From positions 62,001 to 126,000 of the forward strand of contig NZ_WEHU01000002.1 in NCBI RefSeq assembly GCF_009183415.1: a DNA stretch of 64,000 nt, written 5' to 3'. The notes beneath the pieces are model-generated. The model made no database searches, was not told the DNA's origin, and saw only the letters and a program-made list of their open reading frames with translations. The translations under genes and the position numbers were made by a program. The stretch is from Bacillus sp. B1-b2 (GTDB lineage Bacteria; Bacillota; Bacilli; Bacillales; Cytobacillaceae). How positions within the stretch are numbered: position 1 is the stretch's first letter; each line of letters begins with the position of its first letter. Of this stretch, positions 26,833-36,245 are shown in pieces.

Positions 26833-26877
26833 AGCCATCTCCTTGCAAGAAATATGCAGGTAGATGGCTTATTTTTT
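26832..26877. terminator. Bidirectional terminator
   Basis: AAGCCATCT/AGATGGCTT stem followed by ATTTTTT on the plus strand; it also serves the convergent yetJ gene. Confidence 0.8.
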
Positions 26878-27523
26878 AATCTTTATCAGCTAATATCCCA
26901 AAAATACGAAGAATACTGATGAATAAGTTAAGGAAATCAAGGTATAGATTTAATGCCATTAAAGGAACTTGCTCTGCGGTAATACCATAATGCTTCATTC
27001 GATTAAAATCAAACAATACATATCCACTAAAAACAAGGACACCAATAAAAGAGTAAGCAAGCATTCCAGTTGTAGTTAATGGCCAAAAATAGTTAAAGAT
27101 ACTAATGGCTATTAAAGCTATTAATGCTGCAAATAACATACCTCCTAAGAAAGATAAATCTCGCTTTGTTTTAGTAGCATATATCGCCAAAGCAGCAAAA
27201 ACTACTGTGGTAGTTCCTAGTGCATTTATTACAACATTTCCTCCAACTGTAGAAACGTAATAAGACACAATTGGGAAGGTAGTAATTCCAGAAATGAATG
27301 TAAAGATAAACAAGAAAGAGTAGGAAAGAGATTTTCCTCTTCTAGCAAAAAGGGCAATGAGTAATAATACAATTTCTAAAATAGCTAAAGGTAAAAAAAG
27401 ATAGGAAGGAATAAAATTACCTATCATGGTTCCTGTAAAGGCAATACCTAGTGAAAGGGCAAAAGTTCTTAATACAGATGGCATATATTCATTACTTGGG
27501 CTATATGCATACATTCTCTTCAC
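26876..27523 (-). CDS. yetJ: YetJ-like Bax inhibitor-1 family calcium-leak protein
   Basis: 215 aa, seven membrane helices, TMBIM/BI-1 family. The two aspartates that form the pH sensor of BsYetJ (D171/D195) align with D172 (YVLFDFNRM) and D196 (LYLDFLNLF). YetJ is a pH-gated Ca2+ leak channel in B. subtilis. Single-gene unit, convergent with the 92-aa gene. RBS TGGAGTGAAGAG. Confidence 0.9.
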   Translation of the reverse strand: MKRMYAYSPSNEYMPSVLRTFALSLGIAFTGTMIGNFIPSYLFLPLAILEIVLLLIALFARRGKSLSYSFLFIFTFISGITTFPIVSYYVSTVGGNVVINALGTTTVVFAALAIYATKTKRDLSFLGGMLFAALIALIAISIFNYFWPLTTTGMLAYSFIGVLVFSGYVLFDFNRMKHYGITAEQVPLMALNLYLDFLNLFISILRIFGILADKD

Positions 27524-27587
27524 TCCATTATCATTATGATAATCTATATACGTCCTATTAACAGGAATGTTTCATTAGTTAGTATAT

Positions 27588-27962
27588 TTATTTCTCTCTA
27601 ACCATGTCACCTTTTAATAAATCACGTATTTCTTTTAATAGTTCTTCTTTCGAATCTACCTTCACTGCTTCTTGTTTCACTTCTTCTTTTTTCTTAAATT
27701 TACTTAGCAAGCGAATCACAAGGAAGATGGAGAAGGAAATAATAAAGAAATCTACAATCGTTTGTATAAAGTTTCCATACTCAATACCTTTGTATACTAA
27801 GGTTTTAAATTCAACTCCAAGAAATAAATGAGTAAATAATGGCATAATTATATCTGATACAAGTGAATTAACAATTTTACTAAATGCTGTACCCACTATC
27901 ACACCAATTGCTAAGTCTATAACGTTTCCTTTTATTGCAAATGCTTTAAAGTCTTTCCACAT
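27588..27962 (-). CDS. mscL: Large-conductance mechanosensitive channel MscL
   Basis: 124 aa. N-terminal amphipathic helix, FAIKGNVIDLAIGVIVGTAF in the first membrane helix (the gate), a variable periplasmic loop, the second helix (FIISFSIFLVIRLLSK), and the C-terminal charged bundle. A homopentamer that releases solutes on hypo-osmotic shock. RBS CAGGAGGTTAC precedes the ATG. Confidence 0.95.
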   Translation of the reverse strand: MWKDFKAFAIKGNVIDLAIGVIVGTAFSKIVNSLVSDIIMPLFTHLFLGVEFKTLVYKGIEYGNFIQTIVDFFIISFSIFLVIRLLSKFKKKEEVKQEAVKVDSKEELLKEIRDLLKGDMVREK

Positions 27963-28008
27963 AGTAACCTCCTGAATTTTAGAAAATATAATCTTATTTT
28001 AATAGATG

Positions 28009-28281
28009 CTAATAGGTAATACGGAAGGAAGTGAAGAGTTCAGATGTTTCCTCTTTTGTTATATCCATTTTTTGAACCTTTGCAAAACGATTTCCTCTTT
28101 TTATTTCCACTAGAAAGGAGTCTAAAACGTTTTGTTCGCCAATTGCGACTATTTCTACCATGCCATTGGATCTATTTTTTACCCAACCAGTTATCTCATA
28201 TTGCATAGCAGTCATCTGGACAAAATAACGAAAACCAACACCTTGAACTTTTCCGCTCACTAGTACATGATATTGTATCAT
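28009..28281 (-). CDS. acyP: Acylphosphatase
   Basis: Hydrolyses acyl phosphates. 90 aa from the preferred ATG at 28281, preceded by GGGAGG at good spacing; an upstream in-frame ATG (28299) has none. The active-site arginine lies in GKVQGVGFRYFVQ and the asparagine in KNRSNGMVE. B. subtilis YflL is the likely orthologue. Confidence 0.92.
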   Translation of the reverse strand: MIQYHVLVSGKVQGVGFRYFVQMTAMQYEITGWVKNRSNGMVEIVAIGEQNVLDSFLVEIKRGNRFAKVQKMDITKEETSELFTSFRITY

Positions 28282-28299
28282 TATGGTTCCTCCCACCAT

Positions 28300-28684
28300 T
28301 TTTTATAAGCTTACAACACTTGTTTTTCCCTTATCTAAGTAGCTTTATCTTTAAAGAATTCCCTATAATCCGTGTCGTTATAACTTTTTCTACCCCAACT
28401 GATATATAGCAAACTTATGAACAATCTTCCGTTTGTGCAAGATATTGAGTTTAATTTTGCTTTTCTTTTAATCTTCTCATATTGGTTTTGTTGGTGCAAG
28501 GGATGAAAGTTTTCTTCGATTTTTCTCTATTTTAAATGGGAGATATACAGGGGTAGCTTTGAAATTGGAAAAAGCTAGGTTTGTAGAAAGTCGTTGATTT
28601 TGTTACTATTAGTTAGTTGAGCAAACAACTTGAGCATATAATTGTTCATAGGAAGATTTGTTACAAAGTAATGGGAGAGTATGA
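28300..28684. other. Intergenic region, no gene seen
   Basis: About 385 bases between divergent genes. No credible ORF, hairpin or riboswitch signature was found; it should contain promoters for both flanks. Confidence 0.4.
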
Positions 28685-29803
28685 ATGAGAAAAGCTAAGA
28701 ATATGTGGCTCCTTTGGACCCTGTTAGTGATTATTGTATTTTCAGTCGGTGCGACATTATTAAATTTTTATATAGATAATAAAAAAACAACTAATATAAA
28801 TAAAGATACTATTGGAACAAGAGATATAGACTGGGTGGAACAAAACGCCTATTTTACTATTAATATGAAAGTAAATGACCGTGATTACGAAATATATCTT
28901 GTGGGCGAAGGGGAGAAAAAATCGCAGTTAGCGGAAGATAATACGCTGGGGAAGAAAGATGATACGATTGTAAGAGGAGACTTCTCTTTTTACTTATGGA
29001 ATGAAGAGTATGGACAGCTTGCCTATAGACAGGATGTGCAGCTTCCGAATCCGATGACATTTAATCTCTCAGAGAAAAATTCCAGTACGTATATGGTTAA
29101 CCAGCAAAACATTGCAGCGATATTACAAGAAAACAGTAAAAATAACCTTGTTGCTTACTTTTATAGCATAAATAAGAATAAATTAATAAGTGTATCTGAT
29201 GGTGGCTTAAATTTATCCAGTAGGAATATAAAAAGTATCCAACAAAATTATTTGCAAACAATGAGTAAACAAGATGAAGAGAACGTTCACTTTGACACTT
29301 GGATGTTGGAAAAAAACAAGTTAAAGCTTGAGAAGGTGGATGAAACACTTATTTCAGATAAAGAAGTAATAGCAAAATGGCTAGAAGAAGGAGAGTATTA
29401 TTATCCTTTTAAAAATGTCAAAATTGATTCAAATATAATAACGCTTGCTGAACAAGGATTATTAATTGGTACTCAATATCCAATTGGTACTAGTATAAAA
29501 GAAATAATAAAAATAAATCCTGATTATGTCGTAAAAGATGCCGACATACAGGAAGCAAGGTTGATTTTTCCAGAGGTTACTTACTACTATGATACTGGAA
29601 CAGAAATGGTCACGTCCGTCTCTATTCCAGGTGTCCGCTTGAAGGAATCTATTCAATCCTTTAAGAATGCTTTAGGGGAGCCGAACAGTCTTGTAAACAT
29701 AGATAATGAGTATATGGCAACATATGATGCTAATAATTATCAATTACTAATCCATTTAGATGAATCTCAAATGATTCAATCGATCCAATTGAAAAGGAAG
29801 TAG
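28685..29803 (+). CDS. Membrane-anchored extracytoplasmic protein of unknown function
   Basis: 372 aa. An N-terminal signal-anchor helix (residues 8-30) lacks a lipobox, so the remaining 340 residues should lie outside the membrane. The C-terminal third (from GLLIGTQYPIGTSIKEI to QSFKNALGEP) has a repeating layout like the DUF4309 type, where two G-x-P-I-G/T motifs are followed by a Tyr-rich sheet. I do not recognise the middle. A perfect terminator follows. Confidence 0.65.
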   Translation: MRKAKNMWLLWTLLVIIVFSVGATLLNFYIDNKKTTNINKDTIGTRDIDWVEQNAYFTINMKVNDRDYEIYLVGEGEKKSQLAEDNTLGKKDDTIVRGDFSFYLWNEEYGQLAYRQDVQLPNPMTFNLSEKNSSTYMVNQQNIAAILQENSKNNLVAYFYSINKNKLISVSDGGLNLSSRNIKSIQQNYLQTMSKQDEENVHFDTWMLEKNKLKLEKVDETLISDKEVIAKWLEEGEYYYPFKNVKIDSNIITLAEQGLLIGTQYPIGTSIKEIIKINPDYVVKDADIQEARLIFPEVTYYYDTGTEMVTSVSIPGVRLKESIQSFKNALGEPNSLVNIDNEYMATYDANNYQLLIHLDESQMIQSIQLKRK

Positions 29804-29818
29804 TGGGTAAATTAAAGG

Positions 29819-29857
29819 AAGAATCAGCCTTCCTCAGAAGGCTGATTCTTCCTTAAT
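29819..29857. terminator. Bidirectional terminator
   Basis: Perfect 14-bp stem AAGAATCAGCCTTC/GAAGGCTGATTCTT with a CTCA loop, between convergent genes. Confidence 0.9.
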
Positions 29858-29869
29858 GTTCATTAAAAT

Positions 29870-31102
29870 TTAAAATGCCCAATCTCCATTGCGGAATACT
29901 GGCTCAACTTTGCCATCAGAAGTGATTCCATCAATGTTCATTTGATCAGATCCAATCATAAAGTCAACATGTGTAAGACTTTCGTTTAATCCTTTTTCTG
30001 CTAATTCTTCACTAGACATTGTTTTGCCACCCTCAATACAAAATGCATATGCACTACCAATAGCTAAATGGTTAGATGCATTTTCGTCAAATAGAGTATT
30101 GTAGTAAAGAATGTTAGATTGAGAAATTGGTGAACGATGTGGAACTAATGCCACTTCTCCTAAATAATGAGATCCTTCATCTGTTTCGACTAATTTACGA
30201 AGAATTTCTTCCCCTTGTTCCGCTTTTACTTCCACAATACGGCCATCTTTAAAAGTAACAGAGAAGTTATCAATAATATTTCCACCATAGCTTAATGGTT
30301 TTGTGCTAGAGACAGTACCATTTACACCTGTTTTATGAGGAACGGTAAACACTTCTTCTGTTGGCATATTAGCCATAAATTCAAAACCTTTTTCATTAAT
30401 AGAGCCTGCTCCACACCATAAGTGGCCATCTGGAAGCTCAATAGTTAAATCTGTTCCAGGAGCAGTGTAATGAAGCTTTTTATAGGATTTTTCATTTAAG
30501 TAATCCACTTTCGTATGAAGATTATTATCATGCTCTTTCCATGCTTGAACTGGATCCTTTGTATCTACTCTAGAAGCCTTAAAAATGGCATCCCATAGTA
30601 ATTCAACACGGTTTTCTGCAGGTGCATCTGGGAAAACAAGATTTGCCCAAGCTTGTGAAGGAACTCCAATAACAGTCCAGCTTACTTTATCTGATTGTAC
30701 ATAACGGCGGAATGTGCTTAATGCTGTACCAGCCGATTTTTGAAAGTTACTGATTCTCTCTGGGTCTACTCCTTTTAAAAGATCAGGGCTAGAAGAAGTA
30801 ATAGACATAAATGCTGCACCATTTTCAGCTAATTCTATTTGCTCCTTTGCTCTCCATTCTGGATACTCTGTAAATGCTTCACTTGGTGCTAAGTCATATT
30901 TTGTACGTGTAACAACATCGTCAGACCAGTTAACAACGACATTCTTTGCGCCAACTTCATAAGCAGATTTTACGACAAGGCGAACAAATTCTAGTGCATC
31001 AATAGTTGTATTAATTACAAGTGTTTGATCCTTTTGAATATTTACCCCTACTTTTACAGCAAGCTCTGCATATTTTTGTAGATTTTCTTGAAATGTACTC
31101 AT
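29870..31102 (-). CDS. ampS: Aminopeptidase AmpS (M29 family)
   Basis: 410 aa, full family length. Thermophilic-type metallo-aminopeptidase (M29) releasing N-terminal residues from cytoplasmic peptides. Recognisable segments are the N-terminal NTTIDALEFVRLVVKSAYE, the metal-ligand region around MPTEEVFTVPHKTGVNG, and the LGEVALVPH...SHLTHVDFMIG-like C-terminal block (here SLTHVDFMIGSDQMNIDG). RBS AAGGAGAG. Monocistronic. Confidence 0.93.
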   Translation of the reverse strand: MSTFQENLQKYAELAVKVGVNIQKDQTLVINTTIDALEFVRLVVKSAYEVGAKNVVVNWSDDVVTRTKYDLAPSEAFTEYPEWRAKEQIELAENGAAFMSITSSSPDLLKGVDPERISNFQKSAGTALSTFRRYVQSDKVSWTVIGVPSQAWANLVFPDAPAENRVELLWDAIFKASRVDTKDPVQAWKEHDNNLHTKVDYLNEKSYKKLHYTAPGTDLTIELPDGHLWCGAGSINEKGFEFMANMPTEEVFTVPHKTGVNGTVSSTKPLSYGGNIIDNFSVTFKDGRIVEVKAEQGEEILRKLVETDEGSHYLGEVALVPHRSPISQSNILYYNTLFDENASNHLAIGSAYAFCIEGGKTMSSEELAEKGLNESLTHVDFMIGSDQMNIDGITSDGKVEPVFRNGDWAF

Positions 31103-31382
31103 ATAAACTCTCCTTTTTCCTGAGCAGTAGCTCTATGTATGAGCATAAATCCCAAGGAGGGAATGGATGCTTCTTCTATTGTAGCTTTTTTATGAGAATA
31201 AATAAACTGATTCATTGCAACATTAGCATAATTTCAAGTAGGAATTTACCCATATTAATAGATGGATTTGATAGAATATAGGTAGGATAGACTTTAGTAG
31301 GAAAATTATTTTGCCATAATGTAAAGTAGCTGTTATATGTGGGCAAACAGAGTTTTTTAGGAATCTTTAGGAGGTTTATTTT

Positions 31383-32045
31383 TTGAGAGAATTAAAAGCA
31401 GTTATTTTTGATTTTGATGGTGTTATTGCAAATACAGTACCTTATTACTATAAAGCAACAAAGAAGATGGCTTTGGAGATTGGTGCTCCTTTTACAGAAG
31501 AAGATAATCTGAATTATCAAGGAGTGCCAAGAAAAGTTCTTATAAATGATTTATTAGCTAGAACAAATAAGGTATTAACTGAACTGGAAAAAGAAGATCT
31601 AGGGAACAGAAAGAGTAATTACTATAGAGATCTTATCAAGGATTTCACTTCGGAACAAATGCTTCCAGGGATGCTTACATTTCTTCAAGAACTAAGAGCA
31701 GCCGGAATTAAATTTGGTATTGCCTCCTCTAGTTCTAATGCGCCGTTTTTATTAGAGCGATTTGGAATAAGAGACTGGTTTGAATGTATTGTAGATCCCC
31801 ATTCACTAACAAAAGGAAAACCGGATCCGGAAATTTTTCTGAAGGCTGCAGATGGTTTAGGAGTAAGGTATGAAAACTGTGCAGCAATAGAGGATGGTCA
31901 AGCTGGTTTAAGCGGAATACTTAGGACACCTATGTTTTCTGTGGGGATTGGACAGGGAGAGATTTTTAAGCAAGCCGATTGGCAAGTAAAAGCAACGGAA
32001 GAGTTAGTTGCTTCTACACTATTGGAAAAATTTAAAAGTAAGTAA
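31383..32045 (+). CDS. HAD-family phosphatase, beta-phosphoglucomutase-like
   Basis: 220 aa haloacid-dehalogenase-like hydrolase with an alpha-helical cap. Motif I FDFDGVIAN, motif II ASSSSN, motif III lysine in GKPDPEIF, motif IV AIEDGQAG. The layout matches PgmB/GPP-type phosphatases; the substrate is not deducible. Starts with TTG 8 nt after a strong AGGAGG. No sugar genes adjoin it. Confidence 0.88.
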   Translation: MRELKAVIFDFDGVIANTVPYYYKATKKMALEIGAPFTEEDNLNYQGVPRKVLINDLLARTNKVLTELEKEDLGNRKSNYYRDLIKDFTSEQMLPGMLTFLQELRAAGIKFGIASSSSNAPFLLERFGIRDWFECIVDPHSLTKGKPDPEIFLKAADGLGVRYENCAAIEDGQAGLSGILRTPMFSVGIGQGEIFKQADWQVKATEELVASTLLEKFKSK

Positions 32046-32186
32046 GAAGCAGAGAAGTTTCTTTACAGGCTATGGAAAAAACCCATCTTGGAGTATAGTA
32101 TGGTCACCAGCAAATTTGTAGTAACTTGCAAAATAAGCGGAGAATTCCGCTTAAATACTGATTGAATGATATTTTGGTGCTACAAC

Positions 32187-32535
32187 GGATTTCTCCGGTT
32201 AAGCAAGGAGAAAAACCTTCACATTTTTAGGTGTTTTAGGAGAATACCGGAAATATCCGTCTATAGAAGCTATTATTCATATTATTTAACTAAATAAGTG
32301 GATTTCTCCGGTTAAGTAAGGAAAAACCTTCACATTTTAAGTGTTTTAGGAAAATAACCGGAAATATCCGTCTATTGGAGCTATTCTTCATATTATTTAA
32401 CTAAATAAGTGGATTTCTCCGGTTAAGCAAGGAAAAACCTTCACATTTTTAAGTGTTTTAGGAGGATAACCGGAAATATCCGTCTATTGGAGCTATTTTT
32501 TAAGGTAATAACGAAAATAGTCGGATTCCTCCGGT
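32187..32535. repeat. 112-bp tandem array of imperfect inverted repeats
   Basis: GGATTTCTCCGGTTAAG recurs at 32187, 32300 and 32411, with a diverged copy at 32523 (spacing 113, 111, 112). Within each unit it pairs with a TAACCGGAAATATCC-type segment about 60 bases later, so every copy can fold into a hairpin. The array lies between the convergent 3' ends of the HAD gene and topB. No ORF is credible here. Confidence 0.85.
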
Positions 32536-32630
32536 TATTTCTCCACTTGGCCCTTAGTATAGTTCTCTAGAGCGGACCCTTTCACTAGTTCTTTAAGGTT
32601 TGGTCAGTAATAAAGGCTTCTTAACCTAAG

Positions 32631-32713
32631 AAAAAACCACCCGTTCTGTGCTGCACCTCGAACGTCAGATTCTTAACTCTAACGTTCGAGGTGCAGTACA
32701 TCTCACGAGTGGT
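32631..32713 (-). terminator. Long terminator hairpin of topB
   Basis: Core stem CTGCACCTCGAACGT/ACGTTCGAGGTGCAG (15 bp), extended outward to ACCAC/GTGGT. On the minus strand the T-run TTTTTTCTT follows. Confidence 0.85.
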
Positions 32714-32723
32714 ACTTATTTCA

Positions 32724-34805
32724 TTAGTCTTCTTTTTTCATAGCTGCTTTAAGCAAGTCACCTAGGCTTGTACCAAAGTTATCATCTTTACTATACTGTT
32801 GAACAAGTTTGCGCTCTTCTCTTTTATTAATGGTCTTTTTACGGTCAGTAGCTTTTTCTACTACATTACATGCTTTACATTGGAAGTAGGTTCCTGCTAC
32901 TCCGTTATGAATTTCCATTTTCTTATGACATTGTGGACAGCGCTTGTTAGATAGTTTTGGATCTTTTCTCTTACTGAATGAGCATTCTATGCTTGAACAT
33001 GCCAAAATCTTTCCGTTTTTAGTATTTTTCTCTTTAAGGAAAGATCCACACTCTGGACACTTAGAACCTGTTAAATTTTGTATTTTATAGTTTTTCTCAC
33101 TGTGTTTAATTTCAGAAACAAAACGTTTTGTTTGTTCTTTAATTTGCTTCATAAATGTTATGGAGTTTGCTTTTCCTTTGGCGATATCCTCTAACTCTTT
33201 TTCCCACTGTGATGTTAAATCAGGAGTAGTTAGATCATCATTAACTAAGTTAATAAGTTGTTTTCCTTTTGGAGTAGAATGTAATTTTCCATTTTGTCTT
33301 TCCACTACTTCTGAACTTAGCAAACGCTCAATAATTTCAGCACGTGTTGCAGGAGTTCCTAAACCAAACTTCTCCATTTTCCCTAATATATCTGCTTCTG
33401 TAAAGCGAGATGGTGCTTCTGTAAATTTTTGTTCTTTTACGATCGATTGAACCTTTAACTGCTGACCTTTTTGGATAGTTAACTTTTGAGAGCTAGTATC
33501 TTTCCTTGCGTCTAGAGCTTTAAATCCTAGCTCAAGAACATTGGTTTCTTGGACAGTAAATTTTTCTCGATTTATGCTTAGTTCAGCAGTTATCGTTTCA
33601 AATTTATACTTAGGATAGAATAAAGTTAAGAAACGTAAAACAATCAAATCATATAATTTCATCTCATCATTATCTAAACGGTTTAAGAATACTGGCTGTT
33701 CAGTTGGAATAATGGCATGATGGTCTGATACTTTGTTATTATTAAAAACACTTGGAGCTTCCACTTTCCCTTGTTTATTAATAATCGGCTGTACTTCCTC
33801 TTTGTATGCCCCAGAAATAGCTTTTAGTCTTTCTAACATGGTATCTTTCATATCCGTTGTTAAGTAGCGTGAATCTGTTCTCGGGTAGGTAACAATTTTA
33901 TGTTGCTCATAAAGTTTTTGAAGTACATTCAAGGTCTTTTTGGCAGAAAAACCAAAGCGTTTATTCGCATCTCTTTGTAGCTCTGTCAGATCATAAGGAA
34001 GTGGATGGTTTTCTGTCTTCTCTTTACGATGAATAGAGTCAGTAATAGCCATTTGGTTTTGACATTTAGCTACTATATCCTCTGCCTTTTTTTGATTGAA
34101 AATTCTTTTTTCTCCATTAAGTTCATATCTTGCTTGCATTCCTTCAATGGTAGCGGAAATAGTCCAATATTCTTTCGGTATAAAGCTTTGGATTTCCTTT
34201 TCGCGTTCAATCACCATAGAAAGTGTAGGTGTCTGTACTCGACCTGCTGATAATGGATCATTAAATTTAGTGGTAAGTGCACGGGACACATTTAGACCAA
34301 TAAGCCAGTCAGCTTGTGCTCGACATATTGCTGATTGATAGAGTGAATCAAATTCTTTTCCAGGTTTTAATTGTTTAAAGCCATCTTTAATAGCTTTATC
34401 TGTTTGGGAGGATATCCATAAACGTTTTGTTGGCTTATTGAAACGTGCTTTTTCTAGTATCCAACGAGCCACCAATTCTCCTTCTCTTCCCGCATCTGTA
34501 GCTATTATGCATTCTTTAATATCTTTTCGCTTAGAAAGCTGTTCAATGGCTTTATACTGATGACTAGTTTGCTTCATCACTTTTATTCCCATCTTGTCTG
34601 GGATGATTGGTAAGTCCTCTAAGTTCCAGTTTTTAAATTTCGGATCATAGTTTTCAGGCATTTTTAATTCAATTAAATGACCAAGTGCCCATGTTACAAT
34701 ATATTTATCTGATTCAATATAACTTTTTGAAGTTTTATTACAACCAAGCACACGGGCAATTTCCCGAGCAACACTTGGTTTTTCACATAATACAAGAGAT
34801 TTCAT
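32724..34805 (-). CDS. topB: DNA topoisomerase III
   Basis: 693 aa from the preferred start. Type IA topoisomerase: N-terminal Toprim domain (SLVLCEKPSVAREIA, TDAGREGEL), active-site tyrosine in TYPRTDSRYL, and C-terminal zinc ribbons (CPECGSFL..., CPQCHKKM...CKAC). Decatenates recombination and replication intermediates. The frame extends upstream to 34838, but GGAAGGTG precedes the ATG at 34805, where the conserved protein begins. Confidence 0.95.
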   Translation of the reverse strand: MKSLVLCEKPSVAREIARVLGCNKTSKSYIESDKYIVTWALGHLIELKMPENYDPKFKNWNLEDLPIIPDKMGIKVMKQTSHQYKAIEQLSKRKDIKECIIATDAGREGELVARWILEKARFNKPTKRLWISSQTDKAIKDGFKQLKPGKEFDSLYQSAICRAQADWLIGLNVSRALTTKFNDPLSAGRVQTPTLSMVIEREKEIQSFIPKEYWTISATIEGMQARYELNGEKRIFNQKKAEDIVAKCQNQMAITDSIHRKEKTENHPLPYDLTELQRDANKRFGFSAKKTLNVLQKLYEQHKIVTYPRTDSRYLTTDMKDTMLERLKAISGAYKEEVQPIINKQGKVEAPSVFNNNKVSDHHAIIPTEQPVFLNRLDNDEMKLYDLIVLRFLTLFYPKYKFETITAELSINREKFTVQETNVLELGFKALDARKDTSSQKLTIQKGQQLKVQSIVKEQKFTEAPSRFTEADILGKMEKFGLGTPATRAEIIERLLSSEVVERQNGKLHSTPKGKQLINLVNDDLTTPDLTSQWEKELEDIAKGKANSITFMKQIKEQTKRFVSEIKHSEKNYKIQNLTGSKCPECGSFLKEKNTKNGKILACSSIECSFSKRKDPKLSNKRCPQCHKKMEIHNGVAGTYFQCKACNVVEKATDRKKTINKREERKLVQQYSKDDNFGTSLGDLLKAAMKKED

Positions 34806-34920
34806 AATACACCTTCCAATAGATGAATTTCCCTTCAAAAGAAAATTCTATATTTTAGTTCCAGCTATTAGTATAACATGGAGTAAGTCTATATAAGGGG
34901 TAGAAAGGAGGGATAAACGA

Positions 34921-34965
34921 ATGCGACGCCCTTACAAAAAGAAGAGCGCCGTTAAATGGAGTTAG
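34921..34965 (+). CDS. 14-aa micro-ORF with strong ribosome binding site
   Basis: MRRPYKKKSAVKWS, basic, 14 aa. AAAGGAGG sits 9 nt before the ATG, close to the ideal Shine-Dalgarno. It lies in the topB upstream region on the opposite strand. Too short for comparison by eye; it might be a leader peptide or a real micropeptide. No gene follows it on this strand before motA. Confidence 0.35.
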   Translation: MRRPYKKKSAVKWS

Positions 34966-34970
34966 ATTAA

Positions 34971-35126
34971 TTAATCTTTTTCTACTCGATTTTTAAATGC
35001 TTCTTGTGTCACAATGAACTCTTCGTCTTCAGGAGCATCTTCTGCATGAGTATGTTTTCTTGTGTCCGCAGGTAAAGGGCCTGGGTGATGTTTCTTCTTA
35101 TGATTAAAATGTTCTCCACGTGCCAT
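34971..35126 (-). CDS. Small hydrophilic protein, 51 aa
   Basis: 51 aa, His/Lys-rich start MARGEHFNHKKKHHPGPLPA and an acidic middle (HAEDAPEDEEF), ending EAFKNRVEKD. Start ATG at 35126 preceded by AAAGGAGTG. I do not know the family; the composition resembles small Bacillaceae proteins of unknown role. Single gene between topB and motA. Confidence 0.65.
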   Translation of the reverse strand: MARGEHFNHKKKHHPGPLPADTRKHTHAEDAPEDEEFIVTQEAFKNRVEKD

Positions 35127-35370
35127 GTCTAACACTCCTTTCTGTTCTCTCCTATTTTTAGAAAAAATAAATCATCCTATACCAAAAGAAAAATTGAAAT
35201 GATATATAATAGTAATATAAAGAGTGGTGGGAACTTTTCATTTCAGGTTCTCAGAAAATTACCCAATCTATTTGGTGCAATGAAAGCGAACTTATCAAAA
35301 ACGAGAGATGATTCATTCATCTCTATTTGCATGAAAAAACAAATTTATACAAATATACACAAAATACTTC

Positions 35371-35397
35371 TAAAAAAAAACGTAATTATGTCGAAAA
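35371..35397 (+). promoter_or_regulatory. Probable sigma-D promoter of motAB
   Basis: TAAA (35371-35374), exactly 15 bases, then GTCGAAAA (35390-35397), against the sigma-D pattern TAAA-N15-GCCGATAT. It lies about 48 bases before motA, whose B. subtilis homologue is sigma-D dependent. Confidence 0.5.
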
Positions 35398-35444
35398 AAA
35401 GAGTAAGAACTAGAAACGAAATTTTTAAAAGATAGGTGGATTCA

Positions 35445-36245
35445 ATGGATAAGTCGTCCTTATTTGGAGTAATACTCGCATTAATTGCTGTTGGAGTAGG
35501 TATGGTAATGAAAGGGGTTAGCCCTGTCGTTCTTTTAAATCCAGCTGCCATATTAATCATTTTATTGGGAACAGTTGCTGCTGTTGTCATCGCATTTCCT
35601 TTACCAGAAATTATGAAAGTTCCAAAGTTATTTGGAATTCTTTTCAAAGAACAGAAGTTACAGGATACAAAAGAATTAATTCGTCTTTTCTCTGATTGGG
35701 CACAGCTTGCTAGAAAAGAAGGATTACTTGCTTTAGAAGCAAGAACAAATGAAGTGGAAGATCCATTTCTAAAGAATGGCTTGTCCTTATCTGTTGATGG
35801 ACAAAGTGCAGAGTATATAAGAGATGTATTATCAGAAGAAGTAGAAGCAATGGAAGAAAGACACCGTACAGGAGCACTTATTTTTACTCAAGCAGGAACT
35901 TATGCACCTACATTAGGAGTATTAGGAGCGGTTGTTGGTCTAATAGCTGCACTTGGGAATATGTCTGACGCAGAAGCTCTTGGACATGCCATAAGTGCTG
36001 CTTTCGTTGCTACACTAATGGGAATATTTACAGGATATGTCCTATGGCATCCATTTGCTAATAAGCTAAAAAGAAAATCACAGATTGAAGCAAAGCAAAA
36101 GTATTTGATGATTGAAGGAGTTCTTTCTATTTTAGAAGGAGAAGCACCTAGAGTAATTGAACAAAAGTTAGCATCTTATTTACCGGTAACCGAGAGAAAG
36201 AAATTCTTAGAGGAAAGTGAAAGTAGCGTGAGTGCTAATGAGTAA
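35445..36245 (+). CDS. motA: Flagellar stator protein MotA
   Basis: 266 aa, four membrane helices. Highly similar in arrangement to B. subtilis MotA: MDKSSLFGVILALIAVGVGM at the start, LNPAAILIILLG, EGLLALEA, and QAGTYAPTLGVLGAVVGLIA followed by GYVLWHPFANKLKRKS. With MotB it forms the H+-driven stator. The frame starts at a GTG (35436), but GGTGG precedes the ATG at 35445, the usual start. Overlaps motB by 8 bases. Confidence 0.96.
   Translation: MDKSSLFGVILALIAVGVGMVMKGVSPVVLLNPAAILIILLGTVAAVVIAFPLPEIMKVPKLFGILFKEQKLQDTKELIRLFSDWAQLARKEGLLALEARTNEVEDPFLKNGLSLSVDGQSAEYIRDVLSEEVEAMEERHRTGALIFTQAGTYAPTLGVLGAVVGLIAALGNMSDAEALGHAISAAFVATLMGIFTGYVLWHPFANKLKRKSQIEAKQKYLMIEGVLSILEGEAPRVIEQKLASYLPVTERKKFLEESESSVSANE

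Noticed and set aside
35389-35396. Spo0A box (TGTCGAA) upstream of motA
   Set aside because: It lies within the better-explained sigma-D -10 element (GTCGAAAA, 15 bases after TAAA).
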